This document shows positions 41,376 through 52,061 of a stretch of 64,000 nt of DNA, piece after piece. The notes beneath the pieces were generated by a model. The model was not told the origin of the DNA and ran no database searches. It was given only the letters and a program-made list of their open reading frames with translations. This DNA comes from Sphaerolaimus hirsutus (taxonomy: Eukaryota; Nematoda; Chromadorea; Monhysterida; Sphaerolaimidae): positions 4,898,001 through 4,962,000 of the forward strand of contig OZ038454.1 of the NCBI GenBank assembly GCA_964036195.1, read 5' to 3'. A program made the position numbers and the translations under genes. Within the stretch, counting starts at the first letter, position 1; each line of letters opens with the position of its first letter.

Positions 41376-41865
41376 CTTACGTTTAATAACAAATGGGGCA
41401 AATGTTTATGTTGAAACCAGTTTAATTTGATGAAAGAGAAAATTGGTCAACCTTTTTCCAGGTTTCTCAAAAACTGCGTGGCCATTGTCCCTTTCAAATG
41501 GATAATGCATAGTGCATATAGCAAGATCAGAAAGTTATAATGGCCTAAATTCATGCTTTTCTGCATGCTTTTCTTTGAACAGTGTTCAGCTGAATATTTT
41601 CAGGGAAGGCACTGAACACTTGTGTTTTATGTCAACTAATTTATAAGTAATGGTTGATTTATGTATTGGCAGAGTATGATTGAAGGAACTGGTGCCAATT
41701 CCAAAAGCTGACAAGTTATAATTAAAGTTCTGTGTTGTATCTATTTATGTTTACATGTGGTTGTATGTGTGTAGGGTTCAAACGAGACCAGTTTATTAAA
41801 AAACGTTGTTTATTCCTACCCAGGTCATCGAAAAAAGTTTTTTCATCCTTTATCGGCACCACTAT

Positions 41866-42000
41866 GAAATTCTGGGATCGGGACCGGGGCGGGACTGTGT
41901 GGTCGGGACTGGGACTGGAACTTGGACCGGGACAGACATTTTGTATTATCGGGACCGGGACCGGGACCGGGACTGGTACTGCCTCAGTCCCGGAATTTTG
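41866..42000. repeat. GGGACC/GGGACT minisatellite
   Basis: About fifteen GGGACCG or GGGACTG words occur in 130 bp. Similar words occur at the tips of the foldback at 38,843. Confidence 0.6.
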
Positions 42001-43115
42001 CTGAACCATCTACTGGGTCCGGCACCATGGTTCCATTTGAATGAAGCCTAGTGTTAAGTGAAATGACAAAAAGATATGTAACAAGTAAAGTTGTTTATGA
42101 ATGTGTATAATTTTTAATGCATAACTTCGGCACATACCATTTTTAATGTCACATCTCCAGATGGTACCGTGGCACAATGAATTTCATTTTGATTGGAGAT
42201 TTCCAATACAAGTTACCATTAGGTTCCAAATCAAGTCAACACACAAACATTTTATCCACAAATGTAATCGTCACTTGACAAGCTGCAAATTCGGTTCAAG
42301 GTCCTGTCTTCAACATAAAACCCCCCTAATAAATTGATAATCATTACCTTATTTCATGCATGTCTGAATGTCAGATCCATTTGGCTGGCTTGCGAATTTT
42401 TTCACCGTAATTTTTTCAAAGAAAGTCCATTAACATTTGCGAGTGAAATGATTATGTCAGATGTCTGGATAGCGATGTAAAGTCGGCGGACATTTCACCC
42501 TACAAAATCGGAGAGTTAGAATTCGCTCGTGAATAGAGTGAACAACGAAACTTGTGTCCCACGCGGACGCTAGAAATCGAAGAAAAAAAATCATATTAAA
42601 AGAAAAATGGACATTTCGCCGCGTGCGTGCGTGCCACGCCCTAGTTATCTACATTTTCAACGTTGCTCGTTGAAAGCGAAAGAATTTGACCGTTCAAACT
42701 ATCGTTTTACCGATCAAACTACCGTTTTTGTTTTTATTTTATTTTTTTCATCCGTTGGCTCTGTTCCAACAGAAGAGAACTTGGCAGCAGGCCAAAATTT
42801 CGAAATCCGCTATAACTATGAATAAAATAGGCTCACAATAGCTATATAACCATGTATATGAACAAAAATAGCGATTATGAAGGTGGAAATTGGCAAAGCG
42901 AAGCAAATTTTAACGATTTTTAGCTAACTTTTAGTTTTCACTCTCATTTGTATAATACGCAACTGGTAACTGGGATAAGGGCCAAGTTTTCATACGTGAC
43001 CCGATCTATTCCAATGGTTAAAATATTGCGTCACAATACCTAATGCCGTCATGCACTCTCCACTGGAGAGATTGACGCAAATGTTTGTAGGGCGATACGT
43101 CTGCTGACTTTAAAT
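42001..43115. other. No gene recognised
   Basis: The stretch is AT-rich, with one 72-codon ORF at 42,607 lacking any recognisable feature. Confidence 0.35.
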
Positions 43116-43915
43116 AAGAGCGCCCGGCCCAAATTGCGAAAAGCACCATAGCGCCATTTCAGGTATTTCAGGTACCTGCGCTAGTGCCAGGCGCGTATAT
43201 CAGTAGATTTTGGCGCCATTTATAAAAAATAGCACCAAAAGTACGGTGTCAAAAAAATTTTTTTACGGAAGATGGAAACAGAAAAAAAATTCAGCGGCTG
43301 TCAAAAACGGAACGGAAACGGAAAAAATTTCAGCGGCCAGAAAACGGAAGAAACCGGAAACGGAAAAATGAAATTTGCATGGAAATGGAACAAAATTGCT
43401 GTAATTTTGCCGGAAAATGGAAAAAATTTCTGAAATTTGCTGGAAATGGTAAAAATTCCTGAAATTTTGATGGAAAATGGAAAAATTAACATAATTGAAA
43501 ACCTGCATGCATAGTTACCAGTTTGGCTGAAAGAGAAAACAAACAGTTGAGCCTGAAAAAGGGAATATGAGGTGGAAACAAAATTGTGCTGGAAAATGGA
43601 AAAAAGGTGGAAAAACAGAAAAATTGAGCCGGAAAACGAAAAATACTTTTAAACGAAAACTGAAAATGAGCAGGAAAAACGGAAATGGAAAAAAATTAGT
43701 GGCCGGACCGGAAAACGGAACGGAAAACGGGAAAAAATTGCCTTCGGAAAACGGAAATGTGACACCCTAGCCAAAAGCACAAAAGCACAAGTGCTGCAGA
43801 GACTCCACATAAGAATAATGTGGTCGGGTGCCAATGAGCCGCCATCCGTTCCATGGCGCTTTTCTATTTGCACTGGCGCTGGGCGCCAGCACCGCGGCAT
43901 ACATTTACATCACTA
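43116..43915. mobile_element. Family B remnant split by a family A element
   Basis: GGCGCC-type words flank the insertion on both sides (43,116-43,241 and 43,778-43,915). The right end reads TTTACATCACTA, the family B terminus. The left terminus is not recognisable. Confidence 0.5.
43242..43769. mobile_element. hAT-type MITE with TTTCCG interior (family A, copy 3, inverted)
   Basis: Its ends are TACGGTGTCAAA and TGTGACACCCTA. The flanking octamers ACCAAAAG (43,234-43,241) and GCCAAAAG (43,770-43,777) differ at one base. The array reads CGGAAA on the plus strand, opposite to copy 1. Confidence 0.8.
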
Positions 43916-43937
43916 AATCGTGTTTACCTAACTCTAA

Positions 43938-44881
43938 AGCCAGAATTAAAGCTCAGCGGCATTTGACGTGAAATGATGACGTCGTAAAATTGATTACATC
44001 ATAATATGAGAGTTGTACAAATACTGGTATTTTTGGAAAATTTAAACGTAAACGTAAATACCTTTTCGAAATTGTTAGTATCAATACTGAAAACGCAAAA
44101 TACTTTTAAAATACCCGGGTAAACGTAAAAAGAATGTAAACGTAAAAATTTCTTTGAAGTGCACCACCCATGATCAAGTGCATTGAAAAACACCTTTGTT
44201 TTTCTTATTTCAACCATTTCTCTATTCAACCATCAATACGATCACATTCTTGCTTACCTATGTTATTTTTCAAACAATTGAGAAGATAATTGGCCAAAAA
44301 CATAAATTGTATGTATTGTATCAGAAAAAAGTTAAAAAATGCACTGTTTTTGTGCATTTTCCATACGATTTTTACGTTTTCTCTGGTACCCGGGTAATTG
44401 TGCCAGGAAAACGTAACAAAACAAAATGGTATTTTTGGAAAACGTAAACGTAAACGTAAATATAAATACCCAAATAACCGGGTATTTTGGGTAAACGTAA
44501 ATACGTTTTTCCAACTCTGCATAATAGACAAAGGTACAGCATTGAAATTTCAGAACTAAATAGTTCTAGTAATTGTGATGTAATGTCCCAAAAATTTTTA
44601 TCAAATAATAATTATTTAAGTAGTTATTAATTTAACATCAAAATTTTTTGGTGACGTTAAATGTTTGACGTGAAATGTTGTTGTAGAATGTGTAAATTTT
44701 GACGTAAAATTAATAACTTATTAAAAAATAATTATTTTCTTAATTTTTTTAGGACATTACACACAATTACTAGAACTATCAAATTCTGAAATTTCAACGC
44801 TGTACATATGTCTATTTTGATGTAATCAATTTTAATATGTCATCATTTCACATCAAATGCCACTGAGCTGTAATTCTGGCT
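43938..44881. mobile_element. Harbinger-like foldback element, interrupted
   Basis: The ends AGCCAGAATTA and TAATTCTGGCT are flanked by TAA on both sides (43,935-43,937 and 44,882-44,884), as for PIF/Harbinger targets. The two arms are complementary over about 200 bp (for example GGCATTTGACGTGAAATGAT against its complement near 44,845). A family C element at 44,008 splits the left arm. Confidence 0.65.
44008..44519. mobile_element. hAT-type MITE (family C, copy 2)
   Basis: It starts GAGAGTTG and ends CAACTCTG. Its octamers CATAATAT (44,000-44,007) and CATAATAG (44,520-44,527) match at seven of eight. The interior has AAACGTAAATACC words. Confidence 0.78.
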
Positions 44882-45042
44882 TAACATGTGCTTGGTAGCA
44901 ACGAGAGTGGCGTAAAAACGCAGCCTCGATCTAGTTTTTGCCTGCCTTGTGAATTTATTTGTCTCAATTTTTAAAGTGATGTTTATAAGTAATTGGTGAT
45001 GTGTAGCGTCCCGGCCCGGGGCGCATGACGCCTTTTATCATA

Positions 45043-45333
45043 CCATATTTCCTCGAATTACCCCTGGGCGGTTTATTCATTCAGAGTGGAAATTTTGAGG
45101 GGGGTATTTCGAGGTTCTTATTCGAGGAGGGTTTATTATTTTGTAAAGAATTTTCATGAAATTCGTAGTGAAGAGTACGCTTTTATATACCCAAAACCGA
45201 CAATCAATGTGTCCAAATATTGCATACATGATGTACAAAATTCCAGACGGGGGTATTTCGAGACGGGTTATTGTTTCCCAGCTCGAAACCACCTGGGGGG
45301 TTTCCGAGGGGGTGGTATTTCGACGAAATACGG
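45043..45333. mobile_element. Tc1/mariner-like MITE with TTTCGAGG interior (family G, copy 1)
   Basis: The ends CCATATTTCCTCGAATTACC and the complementary GAAATACGG are each bordered by TA. The interior has GGGGTATTTCGAG words. Confidence 0.65.
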
Positions 45334-45631
45334 TATTCCATTTTCCTTGATCTCATTTTCTTGTCATTTGCCATTTCTATGACATTTTGCGTGAAATGTC
45401 TCGCATGTGACTTTACACTCTACAGAGTGAGGGACTTTTGAGCCATGATCATGGGTCATTACTTGGATGGAACTTCTGATGCGATGATTTTGAATGGCAC
45501 CATGGAAAATTGGTGCCGATAGCCTGAATCCCTGGCTCTTACCATCACAAATCGCCACAATGATAATACTGCAAACGATAATTGATGTGCTATGATGGAA
45601 AGCTGAGTTTGAAACAAATTGTTTGCCATTA

Positions 45632-46055
45632 CCGTATTTCCTTGAAATACACCCCCTCGAAATACCCCCTCAAAATGGGCACTATGAATTTATCAGCTCC
45701 CCCCTCGAAATACCCACCAAATTGAGTGTAAATGGAACGTAAACGACAGAAGATACGTTTTGTGATCCGGGCAATGCAGAACAGACGTTAAACACAATGA
45801 CTGTGTTACGTTAACACCTGTTTAATACCATCTACATAAATACTTATATAAGTCTATAGACTCTTATACATGGTGCTTATTGTTGCGTTTTTCGACGTCT
45901 GCGCAGGTTACAAACAACAAATTAGTACTGGGAGTTCAAAAATATTCTGGCGGAATAATAAGCCCCACTCGAAATACCCCCCCCCCCCATTTAACCCCCC
46001 TCAAAATTCTCACTCTGAAACAATTACCCCCGGGGGGTATTTCGAGGTAATACGA
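45632..46055. mobile_element. Tc1/mariner-like MITE (family G, copy 2)
   Basis: The ends CCGTATTTCCTTGAAATAC and GGTATTTCGAGGTAATACGA are each bordered by TA. C-rich CTCGAAATACCCC arrays lie inside each end. Confidence 0.65.
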
Positions 46056-47045
46056 TAAATTTTTTGCCAATAATGATCAATTGCAGTCTGTGTTACTGTA
46101 TTTTTTTGGTGGCGATGCATAAGCCAGCATAATGCTACACTTACAGTATTGTAAATTTTCTAATAATATGACAGTTGTACATTGTTTTCAGCACATTTTT
46201 AGGGGTCACACTAATGGCACCACACAAGCTGGTTTTCAATGTTCCGTCTGTGAAAACCCATTATTTAGTTCATTTAAACACTCTGTGTAATCAGCAAAAC
46301 GGCTGCCATCTTTGTTTTTTTTAAATATTTTTCCGCCGGTAGAGAACACATATTTGAAAACTCTGGTAAATAGCTGCAGACAAAATATTTTTTTGTGGAA
46401 TAAGTACGCATTTGTAGGACAACCTGTAAGTGGCATGTGATGCAGAAAATTATGCTTGATTTTTGGGACTGTATTGTATATTTTTAATGCTGTGATACAT
46501 TTTTTAAATTAATTTGTTTTCTAACCATGAATATTTTAAAAAATTATGTTTTAAATTGTAGATGATATCTGTCTCACATATATGTCTAGTTTTTTTATTA
46601 TCTTTCATTCGATACCATGTTTCGCGATAGAAGTACAAAGATGATGGAGAAAGTGTAGAAATGCATAAAACATTTTAAAAATTTTTAAAATTACATCCCT
46701 GTACCTGTAATTATCACATTATCACAGTAAACAGCGCTTATTTTTTCACATCAAACAAAAAAAACTGAATTCAATAACATTTCCGCAAAATAATGATATT
46801 TTTAAACAATCAACGTTATAATTTTTAAAAAATCACAAGTGCAATTCAGACAGCCAATTTTGTATGTGAATGAAAGCCAAAAAATGAACAACAAGTGAAC
46901 ACTGACTGTGACAATTTCATATTGAATACACTAGCACAAAAACATCAAAACAATTTTATTGGTATGTTTTCAAAAATGTTTTCATTTCATAGTAACATGA
47001 GTCACAAAATTTAACATAAAAGTGAACATTTTTGAAAACTCGAAA
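46056..47045. other. No gene recognised
   Basis: This is AT-rich sequence without long ORFs or recognisable repeat ends. Confidence 0.35.
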
Positions 47046-47049
47046 GTTA

Positions 47050-47650
47050 TTTGGATCTATCCATGGAACCCTGCCATGAGTAGATTTCAACCAGTTTTTC
47101 AGTTTATCTCTCATTTGCCGGGCATCTCGCGGTTCACCATTGTGATTTAGGACTCTAATCCATCCTCTAAGTCATTGTACGCCTGGCGCCAATCTAGCTG
47201 CATTTATGAAATTTTCAGCAATCAAAAGTTTCAAAAATCTATATCAATTTATAAAATGAAAAATATATATAATTTCAAACTGTTTGGTTGTGTAGACTTT
47301 GTTCTTCAACAGCGCGCGCAGGTGGCTTTTCATTTCCTCCCTTGTCAAAGTGATCCGATACATTTGTGCCACACAATTCTTTGATAAAATTGTGCAAATA
47401 ACATGCAGCCATAACCAGTTTGCTGACCCTGTGTAGTTCCATTGAAATTTTCGTTAGCAGGATGCACCACCGAGCAGCCAAAATCCAAAAAACGCATTCT
47501 ACACAGCAGCGTGCATGGGACAATCTGTAATGTAAGATCATTCATAATCATTGCATGGTCCACATAAATTTCACAAAGAGAAATTTAACCGGTAGTTGTG
47601 CCTCTGAACCCTTCATAATGGTAGTACCAAGTCCCAGATTCTGTGTTGTT
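47050..47650 (-). pseudogene. PIF/Harbinger transposase remnant
   Basis: On the minus strand, HYRLSHARCCVECVFWILAARW followed by VMAACYLHNF (about 47,540-47,390) matches the C-terminal third of the Harbinger DDE transposase family, where YRLSRAR, FGILAxRW and LHN are conserved; the late catalytic E is in the VECVF position. Further down, in another frame, RDARQMRDKLKNWLKS and then GRVPW (about 47,130-47,050) matches the usual end of these proteins. The segment upstream of 47,548 is a degenerate LPVKFLFVKF. Frameshifts and stops make it a dead fragment. It could be the source of the enzyme that moved the TAA-flanked foldback at 43,938. Confidence 0.7.
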
Positions 47651-47743
47651 GATAAATGCATGAATTCTTTCATTTTATAAATACTTTTCAAAATTGGTAA
47701 TAAGTTATGGAAACAGGTGTTGCCTGAAACGTAGCCGTAATTA

Positions 47744-48423
47744 CCGCAAATCCTTGAATAAAACCCCTCTAATAACTCCCCCCTTGAATAACCCCCCCCC
47801 CCCCCTGTTGGCGAGGTGAGGAAAAAATGCCCTCCCCCACTTGAATAACTCCCACCTCTAGAATAACTCCACCCATCTGGATGAAAAGGTACAATACAAA
47901 AATACAAAAAAATTGCTTACAGCAGTGACAGCAAATACATGATGTCTACGCAGTGTATACCATATTTCCTCAAATTACCCCCTGGGGGTTTATTTTTCAG
48001 AGTGACAATTTTGAGAGAAAAACGTGAAAAATGCAACAATAACCACCATTTATAAGTTTTTACAGCCTTATTTAAGGATGTAGATGGTATAAACAATGTT
48101 CTAACGTAACACAGTAAGTGTTTTGAACGTCTGTTATGCATTTCCCGGACCACAAATTCATAGTGCCCATTTTGAGGGGGGGTATTTCGAGGGGGGGGGG
48201 GTATTTCGAGGAAATATGGTACACATCTTGTTGTCGTTGTTGGACAGTTAAATACTGAATTAAATGAGTTGACAGACTGCATCTTTACAATGAATTAAAT
48301 CCAAGTATTCTGAGGAAAAAATAACTCCACTCGAATAACGCCCCCCCCCCCATTGAATAACTCACTCCTCCAAAATTTCTGACAAAAAATAACTCCCCTG
48401 TGGTCTTATTCGATGATTTAGGG
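47744..48423. mobile_element. TA-flanked MITE (family I, copy 1) carrying a family G insertion
   Basis: It starts CCGCAAATCCTTGAATAA and ends GTCTTATTCGATGATTTAGGG, a degenerate inverted pair, with TA on each side. It aligns with 60,976-61,384. The homology continues about 130 bp past the right end. Confidence 0.6.
47960..48219. mobile_element. Tc1/mariner-like MITE (family G, copy 3) nested in family I
   Basis: The ends CCATATTTCCTC and GAGGAAATATGG lie between TA dinucleotides. The uninserted copy of the surrounding repeat at about 61,175-61,200 reads through the same site with a single TA, which proves the 2-bp duplication. Confidence 0.85.
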
Positions 48424-48556
48424 TACTTCTCAAATTTGAAAGAAATAAATATTTTAAAGTGAGTTCAGCGTTAAATACTCCGCATCAAATTACTGCTGGT
48501 GCTGGGTAATGATGACAACGCTATATAAAAAGGGCGCCAGACGACAGTTAAATTTT
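48424..48556. repeat. Repeat with TATA box shared with 61,385-61,513
   Basis: About 130 bp is nearly identical to the sequence before the third Gypsy LTR. It ends in CTATATAAAAAGGGCGCC, a good TATA box, so it may be a promoter fragment of another element. Confidence 0.5.
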
Positions 48557-48808
48557 TTAATTTAATATTAATTTGTTTTCAAGTAGGGAAGGAATATTAC
48601 TTGTCATAATAAGCTGTCACCCTCAATAGTCAAACTGTTTGTCAAATTTCTGTTGTTTTTTTTGTGTCTGAATTTCTCAATGTGCCAAGACAAAAAACAC
48701 ACACAAATATCAAACCACATATTTCAACATGGATGGCAAAAACACACGTATTAAACATAAAAACTCATAAAATTGAGTTCACAACAAATAATAAATACAT
48801 TGTGAATA

Positions 48809-49164
48809 CTGTATTTCTTCTAAAAGAAGGGCGGGTCTCCAATAGAAGGGTGTCTCCAATAGAAGGTACAATTTTTCGACTTAATTTGGTCCATGAAATA
48901 AATAGAAGTGCAGTCTCCTTTAGAGAGTACACAACGTGATGGAATTGTGCCAAATGCATACAAAGACGAAAAAATATCAACAGATGCTGTGATTTGGTGG
49001 CTTTGGTCCATTGATTTTGCGCTAATTTGACATCAAATGTTGAATGAACTCTATGTATCTCATTGTATGTACTGTCTGTGACATAACACTTTGAAAAACC
49101 TTGGCAGAACTTGAAAAAGCTAACGAAAAATAAGAAGAGCACCCTTCTGTTAGAAGTGATACGG
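48809..49164. mobile_element. TA-flanked MITE (family H, copy 1)
   Basis: The ends CTGTATTTCTTCTAAAAGAA and CTGTTAGAAGTGATACGG are complementary with a few mismatches and are bordered by TA. The interior has CTCCAATAGAAGG words. Confidence 0.7.
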
Positions 49165-49307
49165 TAGTAACTTATCAGTGACGAGGTGTTGCTTTGGGGC
49201 CTCAGGCCTCAGCACTGCGGAGTGAGCTGTTTGGTGCAAGTGCAATCCTCCGATCACAATTCCCATCATTGTCAGAATGACCAGGTGTCACGGATGCCAA
49301 TTGTAAA

Positions 49308-50133
49308 TAGGGTGTCAAATTTCCGTTTCCATTTTCCGTTTCCGCCTTTTCGCAGGAAAATTTTCTACCTTTCCGTTTCCGTTTTTCCAGCCCATTTTTC
49401 CATTTTCCAGCTGAAAATTTTTTACCCTTCTGTTTCCATTTTTCCAGGCCATTTTTCCATTTTCTGGCTCGATTTTCAGTTTTCTGGCATTTTTCCATTG
49501 TTTTTCCAATCTGTATTTATATTTTTCCACTATGGTGTTTTTAACTACCAGGTTCTTCTTTCATTCATAGTTTTTATCTGTATCCAAATCTGTAAAAAAC
49601 ACAAAGCAATGTTGGACACATACTTTGCAGTCTGCTGAGTATACTTTTTACTGTTCAGTTACATCATAGTTCACTTTTGCTAAATTCTTATTGTTGTTGT
49701 AGTGTATTTTTGCTACCTTTTGGTGATTTTTTGTTGGTTCAGTTAAGCTTGAACTACAAGTGAAGTTACTGGCATGACCCATAGTTGCAGAATGTACAGC
49801 TACCACAATCAAAGCCAAACAGGCAAACCTGCAACAGGCAAACCTTCATTTCTTTCTGCAAATTTGTCTATTAGCATGCAAATTTCACTTTATTTTTTCC
49901 ATTTCCGTGAAAATTTCACTTTCTGTTTTCTGTTTTCGGACATTTCATTTTTCTGTTTTCTGTTTTCCGGCTGACAATTTTTTTTTACTTTTCCGTTTTC
50001 CGTTTTCTGCTGAGTGAAATTTTTTTACCTTTCCGTTTTCCAGCAGAAATTTTTTTTTTACCTTTCCGTTTTCCGTAAAGTGAAAAATTATTACCTTTCC
50101 GTTTTCCGTGAAAAAATTTTTTTTGACACCCTA
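49308..50133. mobile_element. hAT-type MITE with TTTCCG interior (family A, copy 2)
   Basis: It starts TAGGGTGTCAAA and ends TTTGACACCCTA, with a perfect 8-bp duplication ATTGTAAA (49,300-49,307 and 50,134-50,141). The array parts are separated by about 340 bp of other sequence (49,520-49,860). Confidence 0.87.
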
Positions 50134-50189
50134 ATTGTAAATAATTTTGTTACTTTTCCATATGTTTTATTGAGTTTATATCCCTATTG

Positions 50190-50272
50190 TAGTGATGGAA
50201 TGGCGCCATGGCGCTGGCGCCCTTGAATGGCGCCAAAGGGCGCCAGCGCCATGGTGCCATTGGCGCTTGGCC
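50190..50272. mobile_element. Family B left-end fragment
   Basis: It starts TAGTGATGGAATGGCGCC with GGCGCC words, then breaks off at 50,272. No right end was found. ACACGGAAAC words follow at 50,310-50,450. Confidence 0.55.
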
Positions 50273-50876
50273 AACGATGGCAAAAACACACATATTAAAT
50301 ACAGAAACTCATTGAGTTTCCGTGTTTTTGTTTAACACAGAAACACGGAAACTCAACAATTTTGAAAAACATGGAAACTCAAATGAGTTCTTTTTTGGAG
50401 AACACGGAAACACGGAAACACAGAAAATACGGAAATGTTTTTTGAGTTTTTTATTCAAGCAATTGAAGGCACAAGATTTGAACTGAACTGTTTTATATTT
50501 ACAACATGGACTAAAAATCTTCAAATAAGACCGACAATTGGAAAAACTTCGATGAAAAAAGATTTTTCCCAGCCTTTAAATCATTGATTATACTCCGCTT
50601 ACTTTACACCTTGCACGCGTGGTTCCCGCTGGAAGTGCGCAATGATGGTTAACGCGTGCAAGTTTCATAAAAAAATCACAAAGACGTGCATAAGACTTCG
50701 ATAACCTAAATTCGGTTGCAGTGCAGTACATACAGTCACATGTAAATACAATCTGTGTGCACCTGTACAATCTGTGACCATGTTTTAGAGAAACATAATT
50801 GAAATAATGTTAGGTGATGTTCTTTATGTTGTTGTTGACATTGGAATATTGTTCATTCTTTTGTTGACTTTGAATA

Positions 50877-51332
50877 CCGTATTTCCTCGAAATACCCCCC
50901 CCTTGAAATACCCCCCCCCCTCGTTTGACCCCCCCCCCCCCTCTCGGGACCACTATGAAACAATCACCCCCCCCTCGAAATACCTCCCCCAAATTGAGTG
51001 TAAAGGGAACGTTCATGACAATAACTGCAGTTTGTGTTCTGTGTACTGCAGAACACACGTTAAAACAATGTCGGTGTCACGTTAGAACAGTGTACATACC
51101 ATCTACATTCTAATATTAGTCTACAGAACCTTATAAATGGCGGTTTTTGTTGCTTTTTTCGACGTCTGCGTACGTTTCAGACGACAATTTCGTACTTGGT
51201 TTTCAAAAATTTTCTTGTGAAATAATAACCCCCCCCCCCTCGAAATACCCCCCCCCCCTCGTTTAACCCCCCCCCCCTCTCGGGACCACTATGAAACAAT
51301 CACCCCCCGGGGGGTATTTCGAGGAAATACGG
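50877..51332. mobile_element. Tc1/mariner-like MITE (family G, copy 4)
   Basis: Perfect inverted ends CCGTATTTCCTCGAAATACC and GGTATTTCGAGGAAATACGG are bordered by TA. C-rich CTCGAAATACCCC arrays lie inside both ends. This is the best preserved copy of the family. Confidence 0.8.
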
Positions 51333-51698
51333 TATATAGGTATTTCATATATACTGTATCCTGTGCGGAAGGACATCAATCATAAGACTATCGTCCAACC
51401 AAATTTGGGAACACTGACGATTGAATGAAACAATGTGTGCTGCCAGCGTCGCTGAATAATGAGCTATGTTTGATTGAATAATAGATGTTTATCAATCCAA
51501 CATGTAGGTATTAGCTGTTTATACCTTAGAGTTTGTCTAGGTAAATGTGGATTGTGTTTAAATGTGTACCACCGGCACCGGGCAAATGAACCACCCCTCA
51601 AAATGTGCAGCTTAAATAACAAACGCTCTGGGGATATTTCGAGAAATGTGCAATAATGGACTCTATCTGGGAAGAACACCTGGAGATCATAGTCAATT

Positions 51699-52000
51699 TT
51701 ATTCCTGGCAGATACCTGCTCTGCAAGCTTCTTGACATGTTTGCACCTCAGAGGTTCCTGTACAGGCAACAAGACAATCCCTACATGGCCTACATGGCCC
51801 ATTTAAATAACAATCACCATTACAATAAGTATCATCTCCACAATCAGAGATACAGCTAGGGCAAGCGCCAGCAGATCCGCCGACGCCCGCCAGTGCGGCC
51901 AGGGCAGCCAGGGCGGCCAGAGCACCTTTCTGCCCCTTCGGTCCCGGTTGCGCGCGTTCCGGTTCCGGTACCACCTGATCGAGTGCGGTTTGAATGGATC
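51699..52000 (-). CDS. Possible cysteine-rich exon with collagen-like linker
   Basis: The minus-strand open frame (opened by a TGA near 52,006, stop TAA at 51,699) reads GPKGQKG, an alanine/leucine run, then 12 cysteines in about 55 residues (CPSCISDC, CNGDC, CRPCRDCLVAC, CQEAC). AATAAA overlaps the stop codon, as in a compact last exon, and a possible acceptor AG lies near 51,976. I do not recognise the family. The dense, regularly spaced cysteines argue for real coding sequence, while the single exon and the repeat-rich surroundings argue for caution. Confidence 0.4.
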
Positions 52001-52061
52001 GGAGTGATCATAAAGGTGGATTTACGTATAGCATAACAACAAATAAAACGTGACTGATAAG

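Noticed and set aside
40302-41430. Alanine/tryptophan-rich ORFs (WRHWRLAPG repeats)
   Set aside because: They are translations of GGCGCC word arrays in family B elements. Identical shadows occur at 52,341-53,525.
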